A stretch of 64,000 nt of DNA, taken from assembly GCA_025084515.1 (NCBI GenBank), contig JAJAGP010001653.1:107390-171389 (forward strand), written 5' to 3'. Source of the DNA: Ancistrus triradiatus. Lineage: Eukaryota > Chordata > Actinopteri > Siluriformes > Loricariidae. The notes below the pieces were generated by a model. That model made no database searches and had not been told where the DNA came from. It was given only the letters and a program-made list of their open reading frames with translations. Made by a program: the position numbers and the translations under genes. This document shows positions 21,840-30,876 of this stretch, piece by piece; position 1 is the first letter of the stretch; each line of letters begins with the position of its first letter.

Positions 21840-22005
21840 GGCCATTGCAAAATCATTACAAAAATAAAGCTAAAGCTGTGAATGATCTGCAGAAAATAAC
21901 AAATTATGTAAAAATGGATTTAAGTACACATTTATTTTAATTCAGCTATAGTTTAAAGCAATATTTCTAATGTGTAGTGTTTATTAAAACACTAAACTTG
22001 TGTGC
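21840..22005. repeat. Extra direct copy of the foldback right arm
   Basis: AAAATGGATTTAAGTACACA, TTTATTTTAATTCAGCTATA and GCAATATTTCTAATGTGTAG repeat the right arm (21660-21750) in the same orientation, so three arm copies lie within 900 bases. Confidence 0.75.
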
Positions 22006-23560
22006 GAGTCTTAGGAGTAATTTTTATATTCTTTCTGTGAAAGATATCTATTTTACTGCTTTGTTTTACCAGCATTTTTTCTAAATATCGATATTAAAAT
22101 AAAAAGAAAACAAATGTCTATGTTGTTATATCTCGCAGATGACGACTAAACTAATAAGTCACACAGAACAACTATGGCAACTTTTTCAATACAGTTGGAA
22201 AACATCTACCAGTCAAGAACCTTCTAAAACTTTTTCCTTTTTCTTTGGTAGGTCCAACCCAGTGGGTATTTTACACAGGTAGTACACAAGAACTGCCCAG
22301 ATTACCAGGATGTTAGAAGAACCTTCCAGCTGATCTATATCTAAAACCAAGGATGTTTACTCTGTACAATAACTGACTAAGGCTCCTGATTGTCGCAATA
22401 GAACAGGACAGTTAGCACTGTCCTACAAGCATGATCAGGCAAATAATGTTTTATTAGCAGCAGCTGGGACAGATGTGGTGGCTTCACATGTCTCAAAGAA
22501 ATGCTAACAGGCCAGTCATTAGTGGGAAGGTGAAATACTAAAACATTCCTAAAAAACAGAACAAACGAACTAAAAACCAACAAAACAAATTGAAACTAAA
22601 ATTCAAGTGATTGAAACATATTCAAATACTGCAATCAAAAGAATAGAAACACCGCTTGAAAGTTAGCTTTCATCCATGACCGGCGTTACACCTACATCTT
22701 CTATCCTTCTCTTCCCCCGTCTCTTTGTTCCACCAGTCTCACTGAATTACAGCAGAAACGATTCCTCATCTTAATTAAAAGTTGGTGTGAGCACATCACC
22801 AGCAGCACATGACAGAAAGCTATTATTTCCTGAATTTTACTCCGGCGCTGGTCATTCTGTGGAAGCAGACCCATGCTGATTTCCTCTTTAACTGTCGCCG
22901 CTGCCGGCCAGCCTGATGATTTCTCCTCTCCTTAGGTGGTTCTCAATTCGGAGTGGAGAAAATTGTCAGAACTTAAATTGGTGGCATTTTGTGGTCTTTA
23001 AAAAAAAGGAGGTTCTCATTAAAACTAGCCAAGAAAAGGCCTTCAGCATTCACTGTCATTAGCTGGCAAAACTGCGGATAAGAGGAAGCACAATTACGCA
23101 CATGTCTAAATCATATTGTCAGTTTGTGGCTGATGAGGTGCCGGCGTGTCTCACCTTTGGCTTTGGCCTGTGAATGATTCTGAACCCTTTACTCTAATGA
23201 AGCTAAGGAAGACGGTGTTATTCATCACAGGATCGCGTATTGGACATGACAGCTCGCATATACCAACGTGTTTCATGTAGCGCTCTGTAATACCTGTCAC
23301 ATGGCGCGGCATTTGTGTGCTGAAACACTGATGTCTTTGGTCCAGCTCTGTTTAGAGTGTTTAATATACTATTTAGTTTAATTCAAATCAAATTCACCAG
23401 CATTTCATGCTGATTTATATTTACAGCATTTATCCAGACTAGCCCATGGTACCAATACAGTACTAGCTACTTGGCGGGTGCAGGAATTTAACCAGTAAAG
23501 AAACAATACAAGAGTCCTGACATTTTCGTGCTGGCATCATTCATAATCATGGTTAGTTTT
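22006..23560. other. Unique non-coding sequence, candidate conserved block 22680-23360
   Basis: Repeat-free except a weak SINE-like scrap at 23410-23500 (TTTACAGCATTTATCCAGAC). The block at 22680-23360 is GC-richer with words such as TAATTAAAAGTTGG and TCATTAGCTGGC. No exon is supported. Confidence 0.4.
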
Positions 23561-23736
23561 CCCGATAATGTTTGAAAGCCTTCATGGCCCAGATGCAGCA
23601 AAGCAGGTCCAAACTATGATACTGCCATCATTATGTTTCACAGATTGGATGGCGTTTTCCTTTCTCCAGATATGTTGCTTCTTATTTAAACAAAAGGTCT
23701 TTCAAGGCAAGAACGTTATTTTTGAAGAGCAGTGGC

Positions 23737-24115
23737 GAGCTGGAGGTGGCAGAACTTAAGATGTTGAGGTTCTCTTTAGGAGTGTGTAGGGTGGACAGGA
23801 TTAGGAATGAGATCATCAGAGAGACAGCACAGGTTGGAAAATTGGGAGACAAAATTCGTGAGGGAAGACTGAGATGGTTTGGACATGTGCAGAGGAGGGA
23901 TAGTGGATATATTGGTAGGAGGATGTTGGAGATGGAGCTGCCAGGCAAGAGACGGAGAGGAAGACCAAAGAGGAGTTATTTGGTTGTGGTAAATGAAGAT
24001 ATGCAGGGAGTTGGGGTGAGAGTAGAGGACGTGGAGGACAGGGTGAGGTGGAAATGTTTAACTCGCTGTGGTGACCCGATAAATGGAGAAGCCGAAAGAA
24101 GAAGAAGAAAGAAGA
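23737..24115 (+). mobile_element. 5'-truncated RTE-clade LINE fragment with TGGC target duplication
   Basis: Encodes an open C-terminal segment of a LINE polyprotein: ELEVAELKMLRF.., RLRWFGHVQRRDSGYIGRRM.., PGKRRRGRPKRS.., DRVRWKCLTRCGDP. This is the typical reverse-transcriptase C-terminus of RTE-type elements. It ends in AAAGAAGAAGAAG. TGGC occurs at 23733-23736 and again at 24116-24119, flanking the insert inside the transposase relic. Length is about 126 codons, against roughly 1000 for a full element. Confidence 0.85.
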
Positions 24116-24157
24116 TGGCTTTCTCCTTGCAACACTGCCATGCACAACATTGTTGTT

Positions 24158-24270
24158 AAAGCTGAAACTAACATACAACTAACCTTGAAGTGTGGGGCAC
24201 CCTGCTTTTTGTTATATATATGAAAATATGTATAACAATGGATAGCAATGGTATGAAAAACAGGTATGAC
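24158..24270. other. 113-bp insert flanked by a 12-base near-duplication
   Basis: AACATTGTTGTT (24146-24157) and ACCATTGTTGTT (24271-24282) flank the insert, and the host transposase sequence is continuous when it is removed. The insert is unrelated to the SINE. Part of it (AACTAACCTT..) resembles 21368-21400. Confidence 0.65.
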
Positions 24271-24345
24271 ACCATTGTTGTTCACTGTTCTCCTGATGGT
24301 GGACTCATGAATATTAACATTAGCCCTGCTGTGTTATCTTGAAGG

Positions 24346-24509
24346 TGACTGGTTGTACCAGTAGGTTTGTAATGGTATCTTTTTTATTTCTCAAAAGCCA
24401 GAGAGTTTACTAATTCCATTTATCAGTATTGTTTTACATGATAAAATATCAAATTAATGTTGAGGGTTATAATGCTAGAAAATGTGGGCTTTATAATTTA
24501 TGGACACAC
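24346..24509. other. Non-coding stretch, nothing recognised
   Basis: AT-rich link between the transposase relic and the next repeat. Confidence 0.5.
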
Positions 24510-24720
24510 CATGCAAATTCACTTCAGGGACTACATTTCCCATAATGCCCCAGCATCTTTCCAAAAGCTTGAGCAGCTAATGCTTTCAGTCAGAGTCAGT
24601 TTCTTTCATTTTGTCGTTTTTCGCCACTAATAAAAAGAAATATTTAGTGCTAATTTGTTCTTCACTTAACATCCATGGCACGTGGAGTGGAGTTAAGGCC
24701 ACTTAGGTGTTAAATCTGTC
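24510..24720 (+). repeat. Partial copy of unnamed repeat family X
   Basis: GGACACACCATGCAAATTCA and GACTACATTTCCCATAATGC match 53150-53195; TAATTTGTTCTTCACTTAAC with CATCCATGGCA matches 53340-53375. The middle is shortened. Confidence 0.6.
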
Positions 24721-25807
24721 ATCCACCTTGTCATCAAGATTGATCAAATTTGTCAATAAGACAGTGGGCGTCTAGTCAAAAAACTCTATAACTCTTAGGT
24801 AAATGGTTTTACACTCCAGATTGTAGTTTGGCAAACATGCATCTATAGGCTGTTTCTGCTCCGTGTGCAGTTTGAAGACATACAGATACACATTTCAAAG
24901 TTGCTGCATTTATCCAACTAGCTGCTTTTAATTCAAAACGGACCTGAATATGGAAAAAGTTTAAGTTTAGAATCTATTAGGAGGTGTTTGGCGGGTGTTG
25001 AGATGTAAGCTCGAGATTGCCCGCTCCTTTAATTGGGCTGTATTATGTGTTTTGTGGTCGGCGTGGGGGGTGAGCTGTAATTTTCACACATGGAAAGGTC
25101 ATCCAGCGCAGCACGAATAACGACCTGTCCGATTGAGACTATTAATACACGCTGGACGAAGGGCTAACCTTCAACTGGCTCACGTTAATGCAGCTCTCAT
25201 CCATAGGGCGGAAATGTATCTTGAGTTTCCAGCTCTGTACTAGATTATAGGGACGGACTTAATGGAAAGTGAATGCAGGCCATTGTCTGGGTCCTTTTTG
25301 CCCTCCTGATTAGCAGGGGTCACTTTTATCCTGGTGGGTCTGTTCGTGGCCTCTTCAATCAATAGAGGGATATCAATGGCTCTGAAGGGAGGAGGCCACA
25401 CTTCAAGGGGACGTAATACCCACGCAAACAGTGGCCCAGAGAATGCTGAGCAGATCTTCACAAACACATTCAAGAGGACGAGAGAGTCTCAATGAAGAGA
25501 TAATTGACTTGGTTAACGTGGCCCAAGATCTGCACCTTAACCGATAAATTGTTCCTTAAAGCTGTCTCAGGCTTTCTAGCTCAGGCTCGAGAACGTATCT
25601 GAAACCTTGTATTTAATAACTGATAGAACATTATTTAGTATCAGTGTTTCCTATTGATTGATACACTTTGCACAATAGTGAGGAGTGTAGTTTTTTATTC
25701 TGTTTTTGATCTACAGGTAAGTGAACCCTCGGATCGATATCCATTCACTTTAAAGACCAAGGTCTTAACAATTGGAACAAATTGTGATATCTATCTTTTA
25801 ACTCTAA
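24721..25807. other. Unique non-coding sequence, candidate conserved block 25000-25560
   Basis: GC-balanced and repeat-free between 25000 and 25560, with CTCCTTTAATTGGGC, GACTATTAATACACG and GATTAGCAGGGGTCAC. The frame at 25240-25473 (minus) has no recognised domain. Regulatory role is inference. Confidence 0.4.
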
Positions 25808-25957
25808 AAGGTCCAGGGTTCAAATCCCACCCCTGCCAAGCTGCCACTGTTGGGTCCTTGAGCAAGACCCTTAACCCACAATTGCTTGGACTGTAAGACT
25901 GTACCAATTGTAAGTTGCTCTGGATAAGGGCGTCTGCTAAATGCTGTAAATGTAAAT
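25808..25957 (+). repeat. tRNA-derived SINE lacking the first third
   Basis: Starts at AAGGTCCAGGGTTCAAATCC and ends TCTGGATAAGGGCGTCTGCT and TAAATGTAAAT. Body and tail are close to the consensus of the window. Confidence 0.88.
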
Positions 25958-26419
25958 ATTAACTACATCGCACGGATACTGTTAGGACACAGACATCAAG
26001 CACAGACGTGAAATGGTGATGTTTGTACTCTACTTGATGCTATGAGCGCCATGCCAGCTCCACCTACATAGTCCTAGAAGTGCCGAGCGCCAGTCCTTTG
26101 CAGTGGATTTACCTTTAAGGTTTAAAAGGTGATACTTCACTCCCTGTTCTGGTAATTAGTGTTTCTTCAAGTGGACTCCCTCTTGGTTGTGTGCAGCCAG
26201 TGAGGTATGTTTATATATGTTTATATTCTACAGTGTGTGATCATTAATGTGTGGTTGTAACTGAAGAACCACAGTGTTGTGTTTTTCCTGGAGAGACTGA
26301 TATGTGTAACAGCTCAGGTTTCAGATACTGTGTAGATGGTAGCGTTCCATTCAGAACATAATGTGGTTGTTAAACGGCACATACCTGTACGTGTAAGTTT
26401 GCTCAGCTACCCTGCCATT
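25958..26419. other. Non-coding stretch
   Basis: No repeat match or coding signature. AAGAACCACAGTGTTGTG near 26263 may belong to the transposon relic that follows. Confidence 0.4.
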
Positions 26420-27115
26420 TCATCTCTTCTTGATATAATTTCTGTTCACTCTTCCATTGATTGCAAGCTGCCCAGGCTGTTGGTTGCACGATGCTCCCTC
26501 CATCATGTTTCATATTTGAGATATGGTTTTGGAATTTGTGTGCAGTCTTCTAACCACAAACACTCATCTGTCTCATCCACAGAACATTGTCTCAGTATCT
26601 TGGAACATCCGGGTGACCCTTTGCAAGCTTGATATACAGTGCAGTGATTTTTGGGACAGCGATGGTTTGTAGTGAAAACATGAACATAAGCAAGCAAGTT
26701 CTGGGACTGTGGTAGCCTAGCGGGTAAGGTACTGGATTTTGGACCAGAAGGTCCAGGGTTCAAATCCCACATCTGATAAGCTGCCACTGTTCTTGAGCAA
26801 GGCCCTTAACCCACAATTGCTTGGATTCTAAGACTGTGTCAATTGTAAGTCACTCTGGATAAGGGCGTCTGCTAAATGCTGCAAATGTAAATGTTCTACA
26901 AATGTCTGGTTTTCTGTAGATCAGTTCCATCAATGATGTCAAACCAGCCGGCCCAAATAAAGGTCAAAACCATGATACTACCATCATCATGTTTCAGATG
27001 AGATAAGGTTCTCATGCTGGATGGCAGACTTTTCATTTAAACCCAAAAGATCTAAGTTGGTCTCATCCATCCACAAAATGCTCAGACTTTCCTTAACCAA
27101 CACCTTCAATCTCAT
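26420..27115 (-). mobile_element. Degraded Tc1-type transposon interrupted by a SINE
   Basis: Minus-strand transposase scraps: the segment 26920-27090 carries CATCAATGATGTCAAACCAG, AAACCATGATACTACCATC and TGGTCTCATCCATCCACAAA, all standing in for the VKHGGG and DETK region. A weaker scrap lies at 26430-26690. The frame is destroyed throughout. Confidence 0.7.
26703..26892 (+). repeat. tRNA-derived SINE with GTTCT target duplication
   Basis: Full head GGGACTGTGGTAGCCTAGCG, GGTTCAAATCCCACA, and complete tail. GTTCT occurs at 26698-26702 and 26893-26897. About 8 bases (GGGTCC region) are missing from the body. Confidence 0.88.
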
Positions 27116-28699
27116 CACAAATTGTAAATCAAATTGGAACAACTGAAATTTGAGAACTGTGAATTATTAAGCATGTTCGATAACGATATGATGAGTTAAA
27201 TTGTTTGTATTATTAGTGTAGGAGTAATGTGTCTACTGTGACTTGTTTGAAGACCAAACCACATTTTTTCAATAGTAGGTCATTTCTTAAGATTAATTAA
27301 CGTACAAACTGTAGTTAGATGTTGCTGGGCCACTAGCTGTTTCAGTCATTCAGACCCAAACCTAGTAAACTGAACAAGTTTTGAGAAGAAATATATAAAT
27401 AACAAAGATATTTATGAGGAATCAAAATCGTGAGAGTCTTCTAAGCAGGATTAAACAACTGACTAAAGTACTGTAGCTGATTCGCCATTCAATGTGGCCT
27501 TTCTACAAAAAGAAGAGGAAAGGAGCGGGAGTAGAGCCACTGGAAACCCACACAGGAGGGTCAAAAAGGAGGGTAAAAAGAAAAAGACACGGTGGCCAGG
27601 GGTTTTAGGAAATTAGCAATGCTCAACTGGAACGGAAGTGGCGCGACAGGACTTCCACACCAAAGGTCCTCTAATCATATGTAACGTCTACCTTTGGAAC
27701 GTAGCACAGGGAGTTTACAATAAGCTTAACCCCTACTTTTATATTGCGCTCAGCAGGTTCTTCCCTGCTTGTTGGGCACTTTGAACACTATTTTGTTATT
27801 CTGATTTCTCCCGGGCCCTTAATCCATCTCTCCCGGTTTCCCAATAAAACACTGTCAGACTTAATCTGTGAATCCACCTCAAAGAAGCTTCCGGTTCTTC
27901 AGCGCCTTAGGTTGACTTGAAAACTCGGTGTTTGGCTGTTAGCATAACTGATGTCCATATCGAATGAATACCATGGAAAAATGTCTGCACGTACTTTTGT
28001 ATAAAAATATCTAAATGACTCCCTCAACATATTTTCATCCAGATAAGCGTTTGGCAGACACCACGCAGCGACCCTGATTTCGGACCCGGCGTGTAGCGAC
28101 GTGGGAAAGGACCAGAGGGCGTCTGGCCTTAAATTAGTGCGACTCTGTACACAAATCTACCTCTGCGGCCTCCACCGACCCACAGAAAGCACTTAAAAAG
28201 GAAAAAACAGACTTTGATTGCTCTATATTCATCAACATTTTCCCCTGGATGAGCGCAATATGGCGGGCTTAATTAACTTCTCTCAAAGGTGAAGCAGTGC
28301 GCACCATCTGCTGTGAGACAATCACAGCGCTCTGCCTCTCTGAATAATCCCGTTACTAAGGACGACGGCCTTAGTAACAGTCTTTAAGAAGAGCCATGGG
28401 GGCTGAGAGCGAGGGGGAAAAAAGAAAGAATCAGAAAACAAAACAGCAAAAGCTCCCGAATCATGTCGCGATCTGAGGCGGTTAACTGTGAAAGTCACAG
28501 TTCCACCTCTGAACATTCAAACCTGTTCAGATCCTGATTCATGTCAATTCCACTTGTGTATGGAAACTTTACAAGAGCTTGCCCCATCTATAACTGGCCT
28601 CAAAAAAACTTAATGGATACAATCCTGCTGAGGACCCGACCCTAAAGTGACTTGGAAAGTGTATATCGGACTGCATAATGCTGATATGCATATTTCTTA
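27116..28699. other. Unique non-coding sequence, candidate conserved block 27480-28560
   Basis: No repeat recognised. 27480-28560 is GC-richer, with CpG words (GACCCGGCGTGTAGCGACG near 28083) and TTAATTAAC at 28269. A polypurine patch (GAGGGGGAAAAAAGAAAG) lies at 28411. No exon is supported. Confidence 0.4.
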
Positions 28700-29007
28700 C
28701 GTTATTTTATTTAATATTTAATTTATCTGTTAATATTTACATAGTTTCTGATTTTGAACTATTAAACAGACTTATTTGACTAGATAAATAAGTTTCATTC
28801 TTACATTTATCATCTACGCCATTCAAGCAGGTTGCGTCCCTTTTTTTGTCTTGGTCCTCCCAAGGTTTCTTCCTTATAATGTTTTTCCTTGCCAGTTTCA
28901 CCCTAGGCTTGCTCAGTTTGGGATTGGCCCTAGATATTAGAAGATAATCTAAAATTATAAAGCTGCTTTGAGACAATGCTCCATTATAGAAATAAATCTG
29001 ACTTAAC
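28700..29007 (+). repeat. Short retroposon copy with leader
   Basis: AT-rich leader; GTTGCGTCCCTTTTTTTGTC; GTTTTTCCTTGCCAGTTTC; GCTGCTTTGAGACAATGCTC; shortened tail ATTATAGAAATAAATCTGAC. Confidence 0.75.
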
Positions 29008-29194
29008 CATTTCAGATCTCATTTAGTGTTATGTGGTATAGAACAGCCATTTCTAAATTAATCTCAACTACAAATAGAAAAAAGAAAATATGTAAATAAC
29101 CTCCCTAAAAAATTCAAACTCCCAATTGGCTTTTAATTTATATAACAAACTTCAATTTGTAAGTGAGCTGTTCCATGTGAAATTAAATAACTGC

Positions 29195-29410
29195 TTGATA
29201 GGCGACTATCTAAGAAGGTTGGGTCCCTTTTTGAGTCTTGGTCCTCCCAAGGTTTCTTCCTTATAATGTTTAGAGAGTTTTTCCTTGCCACTGCCGCCTT
29301 AGGCTTTTCAATTTGAGATTTAGAAGATGATCTAAAATTGTAAAGCTGCTTTGAGACAATAATTCATTGTAAAAAGCGCTATTGAAATAAGGCTGACTTG
29401 ACTTGACTAC
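29195..29410 (+). repeat. Short retroposon copy with GACTT tail
   Basis: GGTTGGGTCCCTTTTTGAGT through AGTTTTTCCTTGCCACTGCC to AAAGCGCTATTGAAATAAGG and a doubled GACTT. Confidence 0.8.
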
Positions 29411-29604
29411 AAAAGTCATAACTGTACCTGTGGGAAACCCAAAACTGAAAAAGAAAAAACAATTCTCACCCATTCTCTATATTCCTGTGCTTATCCTTGT
29501 TTCTTTTTAACATATTCTTTAACATACATTTCTTTACTGAACATATGATCAATAAAATTAATTAGGATAATAATTATATACTAAGACAAAAAAAAAAGAA
29601 TGTG

Positions 29605-29815
29605 TACTATGGTGATGCAGTGATTTAATATGCTGGATTACCACCCCAGGGACCTATGGGACACCAAGTCCCAGTTATGCCTTCATCAGGCATCAGTCAT
29701 CACATGCAGACACGACTGACTGTGTCTGAGGGAGGGGAGGTTGATTGGTTGACTCAGTCCTGTCCAGGATACGCTTGTACCAGTGCCCTGCAAGGATAGA
29801 CACTAAGAAAAACAT
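29605..29815 (+). repeat. Second SINE-like family (family Y)
   Basis: Shares CAGACACGACTGACTGTGTC-type and GCCTTCATCAGGCATCAGTC-type blocks with 62045-62275 in the same order. The head (GGTGATGCAGTG..AAGTCCCAG) looks tRNA-like, but the boxes are weak. Confidence 0.5.
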
Positions 29816-29854
29816 TATGACCAGATGATTGCCTCAAAACATTGTCTAAATAAC

Positions 29855-30335
29855 AAGGCATGAAGGGTCTCCCCGGTCAGCAGTGGTCAGAACCTACCAA
29901 CATTGGTCCGAGGAGGGACAAACCACAAACTGGTGGCACACAGAGCTCAAAAATCCTATCTCATCGGTTCTGAATGGACAGTAGAGCTACTGTGGTGCAA
30001 GCCACAAAAATGTTTAATGCCGGTTATGAGGAATGCGTCACATCATACAGGTTAGCACCACCTGCAGCATGTGGAGCTGCCTAGCTGCAGACGGGTTAGG
30101 GTGCTCATCGTGCTAACCGCAGTCCACCATCAAACGTGGCAACAGTGGACCACAAAAGTGTCAGAGCTGAGTGAGTTTTGTTTCCATTTCCATCCATTAT
30201 GAAGATGGTCAGGTACAGGTGCACAGGATGCACTATGGGAAGAGTCAGTGAGGGAGGGTGATGCTCTGGGTAAGGTTCTGCTTGGAAATCCTGGGTGTCG
30301 GCATTCATGTAGATGTTCTGTTATATGTATACATA
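29855..30335 (+). pseudogene. Tc1-type transposase relic (fourth family)
   Basis: CAGCAGTGGTCAGAACCTAC, GAGGAGGGACAAACCACAAA, CAGACGGGTTAGGGTGCTCA, CAGGATGCACTATGGGAAGA and TGATGCTCTGGGTAAGGTTC follow the order of a widespread fish Tc1 family that I know. The enzyme is broken by many indels; the C-terminal part with the second Asp and Glu is absent. Confidence 0.7.
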
Positions 30336-30339
30336 CACT

Positions 30340-30800
30340 CACCGATCAATTTATTAGGTACACCTCTTTGTTTCTACACTCGTTGTCCATTTTATCAGTT
30401 CCACTTATTACATAGAAGAGAAGGTACTAGCCTAGTGGTTAAAGTACTGGACTATGAACCAGAAGGTCCAGGGTTCAAATTCCCATATGCCAAGGTGGCA
30501 CTGTTGGGTCCCTGAGGAAGGCAATTAGCCCACAATTGCTAGGATTGTAGGACTGTGTTGTACATTGTAAGTGTAAGATGCTCTGGATAAGGTTGTCTGT
30601 AAAATGGCATAAATGTAAATAAGTGAGTAGTGAAGATAGTAAATAGAAATTGTAGTTCTACAATTAGAGACTGTAGTCCATCTGTTTCTTGACATCTTCT
30701 GTTATTCTCCTTTATTCTGTTCTCTAATGGTCAGGACCACCACAGATCAGGTAGCATTTGGGCGCTAGTTCATTCTCAGCACTACAGTGACGTGGTGGTG

Positions 30801-30804
<4 letters not shown>
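30340..30804. mobile_element. Half of a foldback DNA element, interrupted by a SINE
   Basis: 30355-30417 (GTACACCTCTTTGTTTCTAC..CCATTTTATCAGTTCCACTT) continues at 30649 (GTAGTTCTACAATTAGAGAC.., GGTCAGGACCACCACAGATC.., ATTCTCAGCACTACAGTGAC) up to GTGGTGGTGGTGTG. I recall this as one arm of a palindromic fish repeat. The second arm is absent and a TA repeat follows the junction. Confidence 0.7.
30418..30642 (+). repeat. tRNA-derived SINE with ATAGAA target duplication
   Basis: ATAGAA at 30412-30417 and 30643-30648 flank a SINE running from AGCCTAGTGGTTAAAGTACT through GGTTCAAATTCCC to TCTGGATAAGGTTGTCTGTA and a TAAATGTAAATAAG tail. Confidence 0.85.

Positions 30805-30875
<71 letters not shown>
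30805..30875. repeat. TA microsatellite
   Basis: About 35 uninterrupted TA units. Confidence 0.97.

Positions 30876-30876
<1 letters not shown>

Larger units (their letters stand above)
23565..24345 (-). pseudogene. Tc1-type transposase relic (family G), cut by two insertions
   Basis: Three pieces on the minus strand: 23565-23736 (VKHGGG and first-Asp neighbourhood), 24116-24157 (counterpart of GVHGRVERRKP) and 24271-24345 (counterpart of LADLSVHESTIRRTLNNN). Separating them are an RTE LINE fragment and a 113-bp insert. All pieces are stop-ridden. Confidence 0.8.

Noticed and set aside
23816..24178. 120-codon minus-strand frame
   Set aside because: Antisense of the RTE LINE coding fragment and the transposase relic.
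26703..26892. tRNA gene from A-box and B-box-like motifs (also in the other SINE copies)
   Set aside because: The boxes belong to SINE heads; no cloverleaf with paired acceptor stem is present, and the same head recurs in many truncated copies.
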